NCBI GenBank assembly: GCA_029783825.1
Contig: JAREIK010003122.1
Span: 75,670 to 139,669, forward strand
From: Sapria himalayana
Lineage: Eukaryota; Streptophyta; Magnoliopsida; Malpighiales; Rafflesiaceae
Direction of reading: 5' to 3'
Length of the DNA stretch: 64,000 nucleotides
Shown one piece after another: positions 50,690-62,479 of this stretch; within the stretch, counting starts at the first letter, position 1; the number at the start of each line of letters is the position of its first letter. Under the pieces are notes generated by a model that saw nothing but the letters and a program-made list of their open reading frames with translations, did not search any database and was not told where the DNA came from. The translations under genes and the position numbers were made by a program.

Positions 50690-52380
50690 AATAATTATAT
50701 TGTCTTTATCATCGATGGAAATGGGGGCCCTACTAGCTCTTTGGAGGAATGACATTAAAATTCACAAATAATATTCAAAATATTTTTGGGACTACATACA
50801 ATCCCCCTCTTATCTTGGTGGACATAGTCAAGTTTGGAATGATCTTGACCCTTGAACATATAAGAAATTGTCTTTATCCTTTTTCTATGAAAAAATAGAA
50901 ATTACCCTTTTTAATACTGAGGATTTAAAATCCCTTGGGACTGATGGGGTTTCCTTGAAATTTTGTAAACACTCAATTAATTATATTAGACAAGATGTTA
51001 CTAATGCATGATAAGCATTTATTATTAATTGCAAAATCTTGGAACATATCAATCATGTATGTATTGTTTTAATTCTTAAATCTTTTCATGCATCTACTAT
51101 TAAAGATTATAGATTGATTTCTTGTTGTAATGTCATTAACAAGATCATATTTAAACTAAGAATTTCATAAATCAAGTCTATAATTAATGATTTTATTGAC
51201 CAAACTTTGGTATACTAGGGAAGGTTAATAATGAATAATTTTCTTCTTGCTCAACATCTAATTAGGAGATTTACAAGGAAGGGTATATCTCCTAGGTGTT
51301 TTATCAAGATAGACCTGCAAAAGATAGTTGACATAGTAAATTGGATATTCATAACTGAGACGTTGCATGCACTAGGCTTCCCAAACAAGATTATCAATAT
51401 TTTTTATCTATGTATTTCAACCACCAGCTATTCCATAATGATAAATGGGCATATGCATGGGTATTTTTCAGAAAAGGAAAGGTCTGACTTATGATGATCC
51501 ACTATCTCTCCACATCTTTATTATTGCTATGGAATACCTATCAAAACTAATTAATTATACCACTAGATACTATATTTTTGTTCCATCCATGACATACTAA
51601 ATAATAAAATTTTCATCTTATGTATGAAGATGATCTTTATCTTTTTTTTTTTCAAAAAGAGAATGATCTTCTATTCATTCCTTATTAGATAGTGTTCAAT
51701 TATTTTCTGAACCATCACGAGTGCAAGGTAATCCTTCCAAATTGAACATCTTATTTGGAGGGATAAAACTCGAGCACCATGAATTGATCATTAATAATTC
51801 TAATTTATCACACATCAAACTTCCTTTTATATTTATGGGAGTTTCATAATCATCAAGTAGATTGATCACTTCACAATTCTTATCTAGTCCATGAGATCTC
51901 TTCTATAATACAATTGTGGGATGAAAAACTATTGTCTGTCACAAAGAGGATAGAGTTGTTGGATTTTATCATCCAAGGAATTGTGGATACTAGTTTTTAC
52001 TCTTTCCTCATCCCTCAGGCTATTGTCATTTCCATTGATAACTTGTGTAGACTATTTTTATAGGGCTCCCCAACCATAGAAAGATATATATAGGCACAAT
52101 ATCTCATGGAGCATGGTTTGTAAACCTATTTCTCACAGTGTGTTGGGTCTTCTTTTGATCAACTTAAAGAATAATATTTTTTTCATTAAGAAACTATTGT
52201 GTATCAATAATAAATAGGACTCATTATAGATCCATTGGATCCATTATTACTATCTTGCCTCATATGATATTTGGAATATCTCCTCTCGAGATGATATCTC
52301 ATTTTGGAAACTCATTATTATTATATGAGATTAGATTATTCAATCTACTAGGAGCATTAAATATGCTAAGTGTATGATTT
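50690..52380 (+). pseudogene. LINE (non-LTR retrotransposon) reverse transcriptase relic
   Basis: Multi-stop frame following plant L1-type reverse transcriptase. Readable: KSLGTDGVSLKF (for K.PGPDG), DYRLISCCNVINKI (for DFRPISCCN), GRLIMNNFLLAQHL, SPRCFIKIDLQK, ALGFPNKIINIFYLCISTTS, INGHMHGYF, a stop-interrupted equivalent of DPLSPYLF, then MEYLSK-like and PSKLNILFGG near 51740. The downstream part resembles the connector region (SFLIPQAIVISIDNLCRLFL). The catalytic YADD is replaced by a decayed HEDDL-like piece near 51625. The 5' endonuclease ORF and any poly(A) tail were not found. It abuts the copia relic. Confidence 0.8.
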
Positions 52381-52589
52381 GTAAAAAAATAGAGGGAGGA
52401 TAGGAAGAATTATTACAAATTATTACTTTCACTTATTTCCACATAACTCAAAATGTTCTAGGTAATCTAAGTTATGATAATTTAAAATTCACATTCTTGA
52501 GCAAACCATCTTCACCTAGATGGATTCCCTTGGAAAATTATTAGTTAAAATTCAGCTGTTCAAAATGCTGAGTATCCTCAAATATGAAT
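52381..52589. other. Junction between LINE and copia relics
   Basis: No clear domain. It probably contains decayed ends of both elements. No 5' LTR for the copia element was recognised. Confidence 0.35.
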
Positions 52590-55500
52590 TAAATTAAAAA
52601 CTTTGAAACCTTATTTTGGTAATTATCACATTCTTGTTGGAGATAGAGAAGCATTACTAATTACTTACTATACTGGTAATATATCTCTTAACATTCATCA
52701 TAATAAATTAAAATTTAAAGATGTTTTAGTAGTTCTTGAGATAAAAAATAATTTATTATCTGTTAGTCAACTTATTCATGACAATGTTTGTTATTTGAAT
52801 TAAACTTTTTCTATTTTTGTTATCAAGGATTCCATATAGTAGATAATGACAAATTATCATAAATAAGAATTCTTTTTATCCTTTAACATGAAAAAAGTGA
52901 AACTTATATTATTACAAAATCTCAAGTATTATACTCAAAAATTTGGTATGCTCATTTAGTGCATCCTAATTATGTCTTTTTAAAGAATTTAGAGAATAAA
53001 AAGGTTATTACTATTTCCAATTGTATAGTTAAGGATATTCCTTGCACTAATTATTAACTTGGAAACTATAACAAAGGTTTATTTAATAAATCAAGAACTA
53101 CTATAAGTTTTCATCTTGAAAAAATTCACAGTAATATATTTGGCACAATACTTCTTTTTCCACTCATAAATTTTAATACAATGTTATTTTTATTGATGAC
53201 ATTATCTGATACATATGTGTATATCATTTATGCTACAAATCTAATTTTTACACATGTTTTCTAAATTTTCAAATGTTTGTAAAAAACTTTTTGATAAAAA
53301 CTTTGTAATATGATAGAGGAGATGAGTTTTCTTCAAGAAAATTTTCAAATCATTTGTTTCAATATGGGATAAAATAAATATCATATTTACATACCCATGA
53401 ACAAAATGGATTAGGTTATTAGCTGAGATAAAATATTGACATATTGTAGAAAAATGTTTTACCCTTGTTATCCATGCTAATGTCCCTTTAAAATCTAGTT
53501 GATACCTTCTTAATTGCTACTTATGTCTTATCTTATTAATAGACTACATCTATTTTCTATTGGTAATAATTATCAATATTTTAAATTATTTGGTTACCAT
53601 CCAAGTTACTATATCTTATATGTTTTTGGTATACTCTTCATTATTTATTTAAAAACCTCTAACATGCACAAATCGTCAAGAAAGGGTGTACTTTGGTCTT
53701 TCTTAGGATATAATTTTTTACGCAAATTTTATAGATGTCTTGATCCTCCAAAAAATTAGATTTACATTTCTCAACACTTAGTCATTAATGAGATTTATTT
53801 TTTCTATATAAAAAATGAATTATCTTTCATTCATAACTTTTCCATTACAACTTTTTCTAATCTTGATGAATAGTTTTCAAGAATTGTCTTTATTGTTAGC
53901 AATGATCCTAAGACACTAAAAAAATACTCTCAAGGCTCTCCATCAGCATACCTTCCATGCAAGAAAACCTTGCTACTATTCATGCTAATAACACTTAGGA
54001 CTTTAGTGTCCAAACCTTCTAATGTTAATGTTATTAACAAAAAATGGTATATTGCACCAAATTCAAAGAATATGATATGATTGATTGCTTTAAAGCATGT
54101 TTAGTCACTAAGAGATTTTCCCAAATTCCTATACTTGATTTTGGTGAAACATTTAGCCCTTCATGGTTACCACTAGTCATCTCATCCTCTCTATTGTCAA
54201 GAAACTTTTCCTAATTGGTTATCTTTTTGAGAAGATTTTCATGAAATAATTTCCTAGTTTTGTGAGAACAATCTGCCTGTATTGTGTTTGTCTTCTACAT
54301 AAGTCTATATATGGCCTTAAACAAGCCACTTGTCTTGGTTTGCTAAACTTTTGTTGAAAATCTTTTTTTTGTTTTAAATTCAGTCAAGCTGATAACTCTT
54401 TATTCATTCATAACACTTACTTATCTTGTCCTATTTCTTGTTTATCTTAATGATATATTTCTTATTAGTAATGAACACTTTTTAATATCTTAACTCATTA
54501 CTTGACTAAATGATGATTTAACTTTGAAGTATTTATGCAATCTCAATTATTTTATGAGGACAGAGGTTAAAAATTTTCAGATGCCTCGTTTTTTAGTCAA
54601 CCTTAAATATGCACATGACCTGTTAGTTAAATAAACATGCTTGATGCTACAAAAACAAATTCCCTCATTGTCCACAAACCTACTCATGTTCCAGATGATG
54701 AGCATCTCAAAAATCTTATAACTTACCAATGACTTTGTGGGTCCCTTCAATGTCTCACATTAACTCACCTTGATCATAGTTATGCTGTAAACTTAGTCAG
54801 TCAACACTTCCATAATCCAACCATGGACTTTCATGTAGCCAAACACATACTTAGTTGCATCAAGGCAACCCTCACATGTGGTTTGAAATATTTATAATAA
54901 ATTCATTTACTTGTAATGCCTTTTGTAATGTAGATTAGGTAAGTCATCCTTTTAACTCAACAAATTACTTTTAGTTTTTGCATCTTTCTTGAATAAAAAT
55001 ATATTAATTTTTCTTCAAATAAGTAACCTAATATCTCCCATTCTAGTGCATAAGTATAATATCACACCATGGTCACTATTGTTACTAATCTCATGTGAAT
55101 CCAAAATATTCTTCATGATATTGGCATTCAACTAGAACGTTACCCTCTCTTTCTTAATAATAATCAAAATGTTATTCACACTTATTACATAATCATATTT
55201 TTCATGCTTGCATCAAACACATTGAAATTAACTATCATTTTATTCATGAAAATACATCAATTTTGGTTCCAAAAAGTAACCTACCATCTCCCACTCTAGT
55301 GCATAAATATAATATTACACTATGGTCACTACTATTGCTGATCTCATGTGACTCCAATATCTTCTCCATGACATTGGAATTCAAACCGAACATCGACCTC
55401 TCCTCCTTTGTGAAATCAAAATGTTATTCACTTATTACATAATCATATGTTTCATGTTTGCATCAAATACATTGAAATTGACTACCATTTTATTCATGAA

Positions 55501-55644
55501 AATGTCATGTCAGCATTTTTTAACTCCGTCATCTTTCCTCTAAAAAATGTTAATATTTTCATGAAAGTTTTCAATACCTTTTATTTAATGACGTTCAATA
55601 CAAGATTAGCACTCATTCTTTGCTTTGACATGCTTGAAGGGGAG
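52590..55644 (+). pseudogene. Ty1/copia retrotransposon polyprotein relic, 5'-truncated
   Basis: Domain order is copia-like on the + strand. A protease/pre-integrase segment is seen (LKFKDVLVV, NNLLSVSQL; then WYAHLVHPNYVFLKNL at about 52945). Integrase follows (LEKIHSNIFGT at about 53113, FIDDI, HEQNGL, and later KSSRKGVLWSFLGY and YRCLDPPKN, IYISQHLV). Reverse transcriptase is at about 54080-54650 (ACLVTKRFSQ, DFGETFSP). RNase H and C-terminal parts are at about 54720-55640 (CGSLQCLTLTHLDHSYAVNL, LKYL, EIDYHFIHENV). Stops and frameshifts occur throughout. Gag, the primer-binding site and the 5' LTR are missing. The 3' RNase H region is present twice in tandem. Confidence 0.82.
55010..55500 (+). 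repeat. Tandem duplication in copia RNase H region (~250 bp)
   Basis: 55010-55258 and 55265-55500 share AAGTAACCTA, CATCTCCCA, TCTAGTGCATAA, TCACTA, CTTATTACATAATCATAT, ACACATTGAAATT-like and TTTTATTCATGAAAAT words. They differ by about 15%, so the duplication is old. Confidence 0.85.
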
Positions 55645-55960
55645 TGAAAATGAACACACTAGGAATAAAACCAAATCGAGAAAGATCTAGCAAAGAAATA
55701 TTTTAAGAGATGACTATCGCCAGCAACAATCTTCATTTTACTAAAATATCTCTTTATATTTTTTATTTTCCTAGAATCATAATCAGGATATGATCTTTGG
55801 ATCAAAATTATGTCATTTCTTTCTATATTTTATTTTCTAGCCGTTTCCTTTTAGCGCATAAAAATATATGTAATACTGTAAATTAAACAAGTAAGTAATT
55901 AATTTTTCATTCAATCATGATTTAAGATTGCCTTTATCACATATATGTAAATTTATATGT
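55645..55960 (+). repeat. Probable copia 3' LTR (start)
   Basis: A polypurine tract GCTTGAAGGGGAG ends at 55644 and is followed by TGAAAATGAACACAC, matching the PPT-TG junction of copia elements. A transcription-start or leader-like stretch is at about 55850-55900. The right LTR edge is not clear, and no upstream copy is in the window for comparison. Confidence 0.55.
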
Positions 55961-58395
55961 ACATGTATATCATTTATAAAATCCACTATAAACATATACA
56001 TCATATATAATACACATCAATATATCTATTTATATTTATAGATTTGCATACATATATGCATATGCATATATACATATGATGTTGTGTGTGTGTGAGTATA
56101 ATGCATTAAATTTGCAATATATTATATATATATATATATATAACAATGTAATTAATTTAGCATTATGATGCTGTTTTTGCAATGTAAGTGGTGATTGAAG
56201 GAATCTTGAACATTATCCAATACATTTGATGGAGGGGATAATACTATTTGATATATTTTCAATGATAATTACTTGATATTTGTTAGAATATTTTTGATCG
56301 ACACTAAAAGTTTTCCATTAAATGTCATGAAAATCTAACTTTTTAACTATTTTGTTTGAAATGTGATAAATATTCATGATTTTTTATCATTTTATATTTT
56401 TTATATTTTTATATTGGTGATTTTTTCAAATCATTTTAAGACAACTTTTTATGACTTCAATTATTTATGAATATTTTTTATTTTTTAAAAATTTTACATG
56501 TTCATATTTTAGTTTTATATACCATATTAAAATTATTAAAAGTGTACATTGTTTACTTTTTACTAGCAAGTGTAACAAAGTTTTTTCTCGTATTCAAAAT
56601 GAACAATAATTTGTGGACATATATAAAAATATCTATATTTCTATTTTGATGGAGTAGGATTGATTTTATGATGTCAAATATCAATGAATTGTTTTGGAAT
56701 TATAATAAAAAAAATCAAGTGTCATAAAACAAATGTTAACATATATCAAAATAAATCATATATCATTTAAACTCATATATCATTAAACAAATGTTTGATA
56801 TTATTGAATATTATTGAAAATTATCAATTTGTATAAAAATCCAACAAATAAAATTGAAGATCATTGATATGTGGGGAAAAGTCAACTATGGTTGGGTGAA
56901 GATTCATCTTGCTTGCTCTTTCATTTGAGAGCTCCTCTTGCACATTTATAAAAAGTTTTTTTTTCATTTTTTTATCATCAAATCTTAAGTGTTATTAGTT
57001 TGTATTTTATTTTATTGTTTATTTTTTTTCATTATTTCTTATGAATTTTTTATTTCAAATTATTTGATGTATGTTTTATTTTTGTAAGACCAACACATAT
57101 AATTTAATCATGAACTATAAAAAATATGTTAACATATCTTACATATTTATTGAAAATGATTGAAATTGATCAAAAAAATTCATATGCAATAATAAAAAGA
57201 CGTATCATTAATAAAATTTGAATGTGATTGAAAAACATAGACTTGTCATCAAATGCTACCAAACATATTCAATCCTTCTCAAGTAATACCAAGAAATCAT
57301 TGAATATTGCTCATTGAAAGCATATCATATATTATTAAAAAATTTATAATATCATTAAAACTAAATAGATTCAATACAAAAAAAAATTATCAGTAGATTT
57401 CATTAAATATACATTTTAAAAAGACATCATATAACATTGAATATGTCAGGATGTACAATAATGTATTAATGTTATTTGATTCATGGAATATATAAATTAA
57501 GTCATTTTTATCTTAAGATATGAATATATTCATATTTCATTTTTATAAATGAATAACTTGTTATCATCGTTATTGTTCTAGATATGAATATGAATTAATT
57601 CAAATTAGTTAGAGGTAAGTGATAAGTTAGAGCTATAATAAAACTTGTTAAAATACTTAGACATCAATTATTGTTCTACTTTTTAGAGGATATGAAGAAT
57701 CTAGATGCATTGACTTTGTAAAAATTATATAAATTTTTTTCATGATATCTAAAATGTCTCGTGATTTTTGATCTTTACTGTGTTTATTGTATATTAAAGT
57801 CTATCATATTTATGATTGTTTATTATTTTAGATAGGAAAATCAAATAATCAATATTATCGAAAATTTGTTATGATAGAAAGATTAAGATAATACATAGAT
57901 GAGTCTTCAGATCAAATTCCACATTACAACAAAATATATTTGATGATGTATATGCTAAAATTTAAAGTTGTATAGATCATAATAGATAGATTGAAAATGA
58001 TCTTATAATTTTTATCATTTTATGACTTAATGATTTGTAATATTTTTTATGTTTTAGTTTTATTTTGAAAGATTATGTTACCATTTTTTATTTAATAAGT
58101 ATTAATTATAATTTTAAATTAAAATTTTTTTTAATGTTATTTAATTTTTTAAATTCATAATTTTAAATTTTTTATATACTGGTACGTATGTATATATTTT
58201 GTATTTACATTATGTATACATGTATATACACAATAATTTCTCTCTATATACAATGTGTATATGTATATATTCAATATGAGTATATATACACATTGTATGT
58301 ACATTCTATATACATTATGTATGTATTTTGTATATTGTAATACACAATAATTATATTATGTGTATATATAGATACACATAACAATTCACACTTCT
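55961..58395. other. AT-rich intergenic DNA, no gene seen
   Basis: Contains TA and GT dinucleotide patches (56085-56145) and, at about 56700-57480, scattered CATTGAAAATATATCATA-like words suggesting an old degenerate satellite. 58170-58390 is TATAC/TGTATATAC-rich. No coding signature. Confidence 0.45.
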
Positions 58396-58424
58396 ATGTT
58401 ATGTATAATATATGATATAATGCG

Positions 58425-58620
58425 CCATCATGCTCAGCACTTGCCACCTACACACACTGTCCAGGGACATGGCCCACAGGGGCCAGGGTCTAGGGCCTGG
58501 GCCTTTGTGAGGTGGACCAGGTGCCATGGCGAGGCCCTGAAGAGCAATGCTGGCTCTCCTGGTTCAGACCTCGTTATTCTGGGTTGGGTACGTGCTGGGC
58601 CAAGGCAATAACCATTCTCA
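58425..58620. other. GC-rich island of unknown origin
   Basis: About 190 bases at roughly 60% GC within AT-rich DNA, with repeated GGCC/GGGCC words (GGCCAGGGTCTAGGGCCTGG). Open in one + frame (WTRCHGEALKSNAG) but no family is recognised. Probably a fragment of a foreign or GC-rich element. Confidence 0.5.
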
Positions 58621-59384
58621 TCACAATTGTTGGCAAAGATTTTAATGAGAATTATCTAGAGTATCTTAATTTTTTTTCTTTTAAGTTTGAGGTGATGAAT
58701 ATATTTATTATTATATATTATTGCACTATTTTAATTTTTGTATTTTTTATTTCACTTGTATCTAGTCTAGGTAGTGTAGTGCTTATATTGATGGCATACT
58801 CCAAACACTTTTACTTTTGTTCTTTAAAAAACATCAGTGTCTTGGGGCATTCTCCAACATGCTAGTTAAATGATGGTGGTGGTGGCGATATCACTTTTAT
58901 TTCCCCCACTTTGATATCAGTTCAAAAATATAAATACATGCATTTCGGTGCCTCATTCCTAACGCAACCAAACCTATCAAAGAGACCAAGTATAATGCCA
59001 CACAAAGAAGAAATACATAATGAAAATTTATCTTCGAGAGCATGTTAGATTTATAAGATAGATAGCATGTTGTGATTGAATTAGCATCAAGGACATTGGA
59101 GATTATATTATTTTGCTTTGGCACGTGTTGTTTTTTGTTTTGTTTTGGAAGATAAAAATTCTGTTTTTCTGGGCATGTACTATTCTAATTTTCATGGGCA
59201 ACTTTTTAAAATTTCTATTTGTCAATTAGTTTTCTTAAAGTTGATGCCTGTGAAATTTGTTAATGATACTAGGTTTCTGCTTACCATGCAGAGTTGGATG
59301 TTGTGACATGCAATACAGGGCCTCATGTGCTAGCTCTTGTGGTGTGCTGATCTTTCTTTTCAGAATCATGTGGTGCATGACATG
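58621..59384. other. Unassigned DNA with one exon-like patch
   Basis: 59275-59350 follows an acceptor-like GCTTACCATGCAG and reads ELDVVTCNTGPHVLALVV in one frame before a stop. Nothing else is recognised. This may be cargo of element E5, whose 5' limit I cannot set. Confidence 0.3.
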
Positions 59385-59530
59385 CATTGTATATGTACAT
59401 ATACCGAGTATATAAGTATGAATATACTTGGTATATACATAAGTATATAATGAGTATATACGTAGGTATACCAAGTATGCACATAAGTGGGTGCATATAT
59501 TTATTTATAGACATGTATATATTGTCATAC
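59385..59530. repeat. Palindromic TATAC-type repeats
   Basis: Short block of the same family, upstream of E5. Confidence 0.75.
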
Positions 59531-59964
59531 ATACACACCCATTTACACACAGACACACTTTTGAATATAATTGATCAGGCTGGTTGGTCATCATCGTGCA
59601 TTGCTCACAGATGCAAGTAATAAAGCAATGGATATTAACATTTCCTAAAGCTTTGGTATTATTTCTGGTCTAGGCCAGACAGACAAATAGATGTTGGTCT
59701 TAAAAATCTTAGTAATTGTATTGATATGCAATTATCACATGGTACAAAGCGAACGTATGAGTAAATAAGTTTTTTTGCTATAAATTCTACAATGATTGGT
59801 TCTAATTGTACTAGGTCTTAGAATGATGATGATGATGCTCGTGTAGTGTCATGCAATTATGGTCAAGAGAATATCTAGTCCTATTTTGGGAGAAGTAGTT
59901 TGTCGCCTCATCAAAAATTTGCTCAATCTCAAGTTCATTAGTCGAGCATCATCGCCTGCCATAC
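59531..59964. other. Unassigned DNA upstream of E5, no gene seen
   Basis: Mixed sequence with a GATGATGATGATG run at 59825. No family recognised on either strand. Confidence 0.4.
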
Positions 59965-60070
59965 TTTTATTATGTAGCAGCAGTAGCGGTAGCAATGGCA
60001 GCGATGGCAGTAGCAGCGGTGGCGGTGGCAGTGACGGCGATGATATATACATATACTATAGTATTATATA
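59965..60070. repeat. AGC/GGC trinucleotide block 3 with TATAC junction
   Basis: Short version of the blocks at 8521 and 9625, again running straight into a TATACATATAC repeat. Confidence 0.85.
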
Positions 60071-60130
60071 CTTATCAAAACATAACTTTTTTTTATTTTG
60101 ATTTGATTGAGTAATTTAACTTTCTTACAA

Positions 60131-60520
60131 ATATGGTACCGCATTCTTCCCCATACAAATCTTGTATATATTATAAAAAGTGAAGGAATTTTTCAACATG
60201 ACGTGGCATGACTCAGATAGCTTTGTCACATCAGAAAAATGTTGATCAGAGGAGCAGAGGCAGAGAAAGCAATATCAATGAATGGATAGATTATACTTTA
60301 TGCATTGTCAGTAGATACATTGATGAATAAGATGTAATAAAATTTTGTTATTTTTTTTATTTTAATTATGTAAAATATTGTATTAGAATAAGTTATTAAA
60401 TGATTTTATTTTTTGTTAATTATAAATTATCATTTATAGTTTTTGTTTATATTCAATTTAATATAAAAATATAAAATTATTTAATTAAAAAATTTTAAAA
60501 TAAATTAAATTCTGAAAATA
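60131..60520 (+). other. Module A, copy 6, with element tail
   Basis: Acceptor AG has become AA (TTTCTTACAA). The frame reads IWYRILPHTNLV, then an insertion of about 12 bases and a decayed remainder with HIRKMLIRGAEAEK. The AT-rich backbone tail runs from about 60350. Confidence 0.55.
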
Positions 60521-60529
60521 ATTTTGAAA

Positions 60530-61061
60530 TTAAAATAGCTAGGTAAAATTCCCTAGATAATTTAGCAAATTTTCCCTAGCTAAATTTGCTAGTGAAAATT
60601 CCCCTTGCTAAATTAGCTAGGGAAATTCCCTAGCTAATTAAGCCAGAGAAAATTTTTTTAGCTAATTAAGCTAGAGAATTTTTCCTAGCTAATTTAGATA
60701 GGGATATCTTTATTTTAGTAACAGATTTTTAGTCGCTAAATTTATTTAGCTAGGGCTATTTCCATCACTAATATTTAGCGATGATCACTTTAGCTTGGGA
60801 AATCTTCCATCATTATTTTCGTTTAGCAACGGAAAATCTCATTTAGCTTGCTTATTTAGCGAAAGAAATTATTTTTTTAGAATGGGATTATTCCGTCGCT
60901 AAATTTTTAGCTAGGGACACTTTCATTCGCTAAATTTTAGCGAGAAGCACTTTAGATTGGGAACTGATCTGTCAGTAATCCATTTCTATATCCCATTTAC
61001 TTAAAAAATGCACATATAGCTAGGGAATTGTCCCTAGCTATATGGGATTTTTCTTGTAGTG
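60530..61061 (+). mobile_element. 3' subterminal repeats and terminus of CACTA E5
   Basis: The largest subterminal block: many TAGCTAGGGAA/TTCCCTAGCTAA motifs in both orientations plus TCGCTAAATTTTTAGC words. It ends GGGATTTTTCTTGTAGTG at 61061, a perfect CACTA terminus. GATA repeat follows after TAGAAAATTAG. Confidence 0.85.
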
Positions 61062-61993
61062 TAGAAAATTAGTTAAATAGTCTGATAGATTGATGAATAT
61101 AGATATATATAGATAGATATTAGGTAATTAGAAAGATATACCTATACACAAATAGATAGATTGACTGATAGATAGATAGATAATAGAAAAACTAATATAC
61201 AAATTGTCAGATAGACAAAGATACACAGATCAATAGATAGAAAGATATATAGAAAGATAAACATATAGATAGCATAGAGATAGACAGATAGATAGATAGA
61301 TCGATAGATAGATAGATAGACAGATAGATAGATAGATAGATCGATCGATAGATAGATAGATAAACATATATATAATAGACAGATAGACAGATAGACACAT
61401 AGATAGTTATTTAGCTTTATAGATAAATAGATAGATAGATTGATTGATTGAAAAGGAGATAGATAGGCAAGTATATAGATAGATAAATCGATAGATAGAC
61501 AGATAAAATGATAGATAGATAGATAGATAAAAATATTGCCAGATAGATAGATAGATAGATAGGTAGATAGATAGATAGACATGTAGATAGATAACAGATA
61601 AATAGACAGGAAGATAGATAGTTAGATAGATAGATAGATAAAGATATACAAATTAATATATAGTCAGATCGAGATATTAAAAGATAGAAATATAGTCAAA
61701 TTGATAGATAGATAGATAGATAAATAAGTATAAAAATTGACATACATACAGATAGATAAATAGATAGAAAGTGAGATAGATAGACAGATAAAAGATAGAC
61801 AAATATATAAATAGACATTTCAACAAATCTATACATAGATAGATAGAAAGATAGTTAGATAGATAGACATATAGACAGATAGATAATTAGTTAGTTTGAT
61901 AGTTAGGTAGATAGGCAGATAAGCAGTTAGATAAATAGACAGATAAATAGAAAGATAGATAATAGATAGATGAATTGACAAATAGACATATAG
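61062..61993. repeat. GATA tetranucleotide array 3 (~0.93 kb)
   Basis: Degenerate (GATA)n on the + strand between E5 and E6 termini. The triplets next to the two termini are TAG on both sides (61062-61064 and 61991-61993). Frames are artefacts. Confidence 0.95.
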
Positions 61994-62470
61994 CATTACA
62001 AAAAAGCCAAAATAACTAGGATATTTCCCTAATTATTATAAGAAATTCTGTCATTAAAATAGAATAGCAATGGATTTATGACGTAAATTATCCATAGCTA
62101 AAGTGCTCATCACAAAATAATAATGGAAAAAAAATTCCCTAGCAAATTTTTGAATTATAGAAATCCCTAGCTAATTATTTTTTTCCCTTAATATTTTGAT
62201 CATAATTAAGAGTAATAATTAATATTCTTCTCCTGAATATATATAGAAAATTCCCTATCTAAATTAGCGAGGGAAAAATCCCTAGCTATTTTCATTCCAA
62301 ATCTTTTTTCACAATTTAATTTTTTACAAAAAATTTGATTACATGTTTTTAAATATTTATATTAAATTGAATAAAAACATATACTATAACCCATTTTTTA
62401 TAATTAACAAAAAGTAAAGGCAATTTAGAAATTATTCTTATATAATAGTTACTTAGTAAAACAAAAAGAT
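61994..62470 (-). mobile_element. 3' terminus and subterminal region of CACTA E6
   Basis: Begins CATTACAAAAAAGCC, a one-base variant of the CACTA terminus, then TAGCTAA-type motifs and the AT-rich tail shared with module-A copies. It passes directly into the ORF2 relic with no trinucleotide block, TATAC repeat, module A or module B. This is the cargo-free layout of the family. Confidence 0.75.
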
Positions 62471-62479
62471 TACATAAGT

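Noticed and set aside
58897..59124. 75-codon minus-strand frame with hydrophobic stretches
   Set aside because: No family resemblance, no supporting context. Likely chance in AT-rich DNA.
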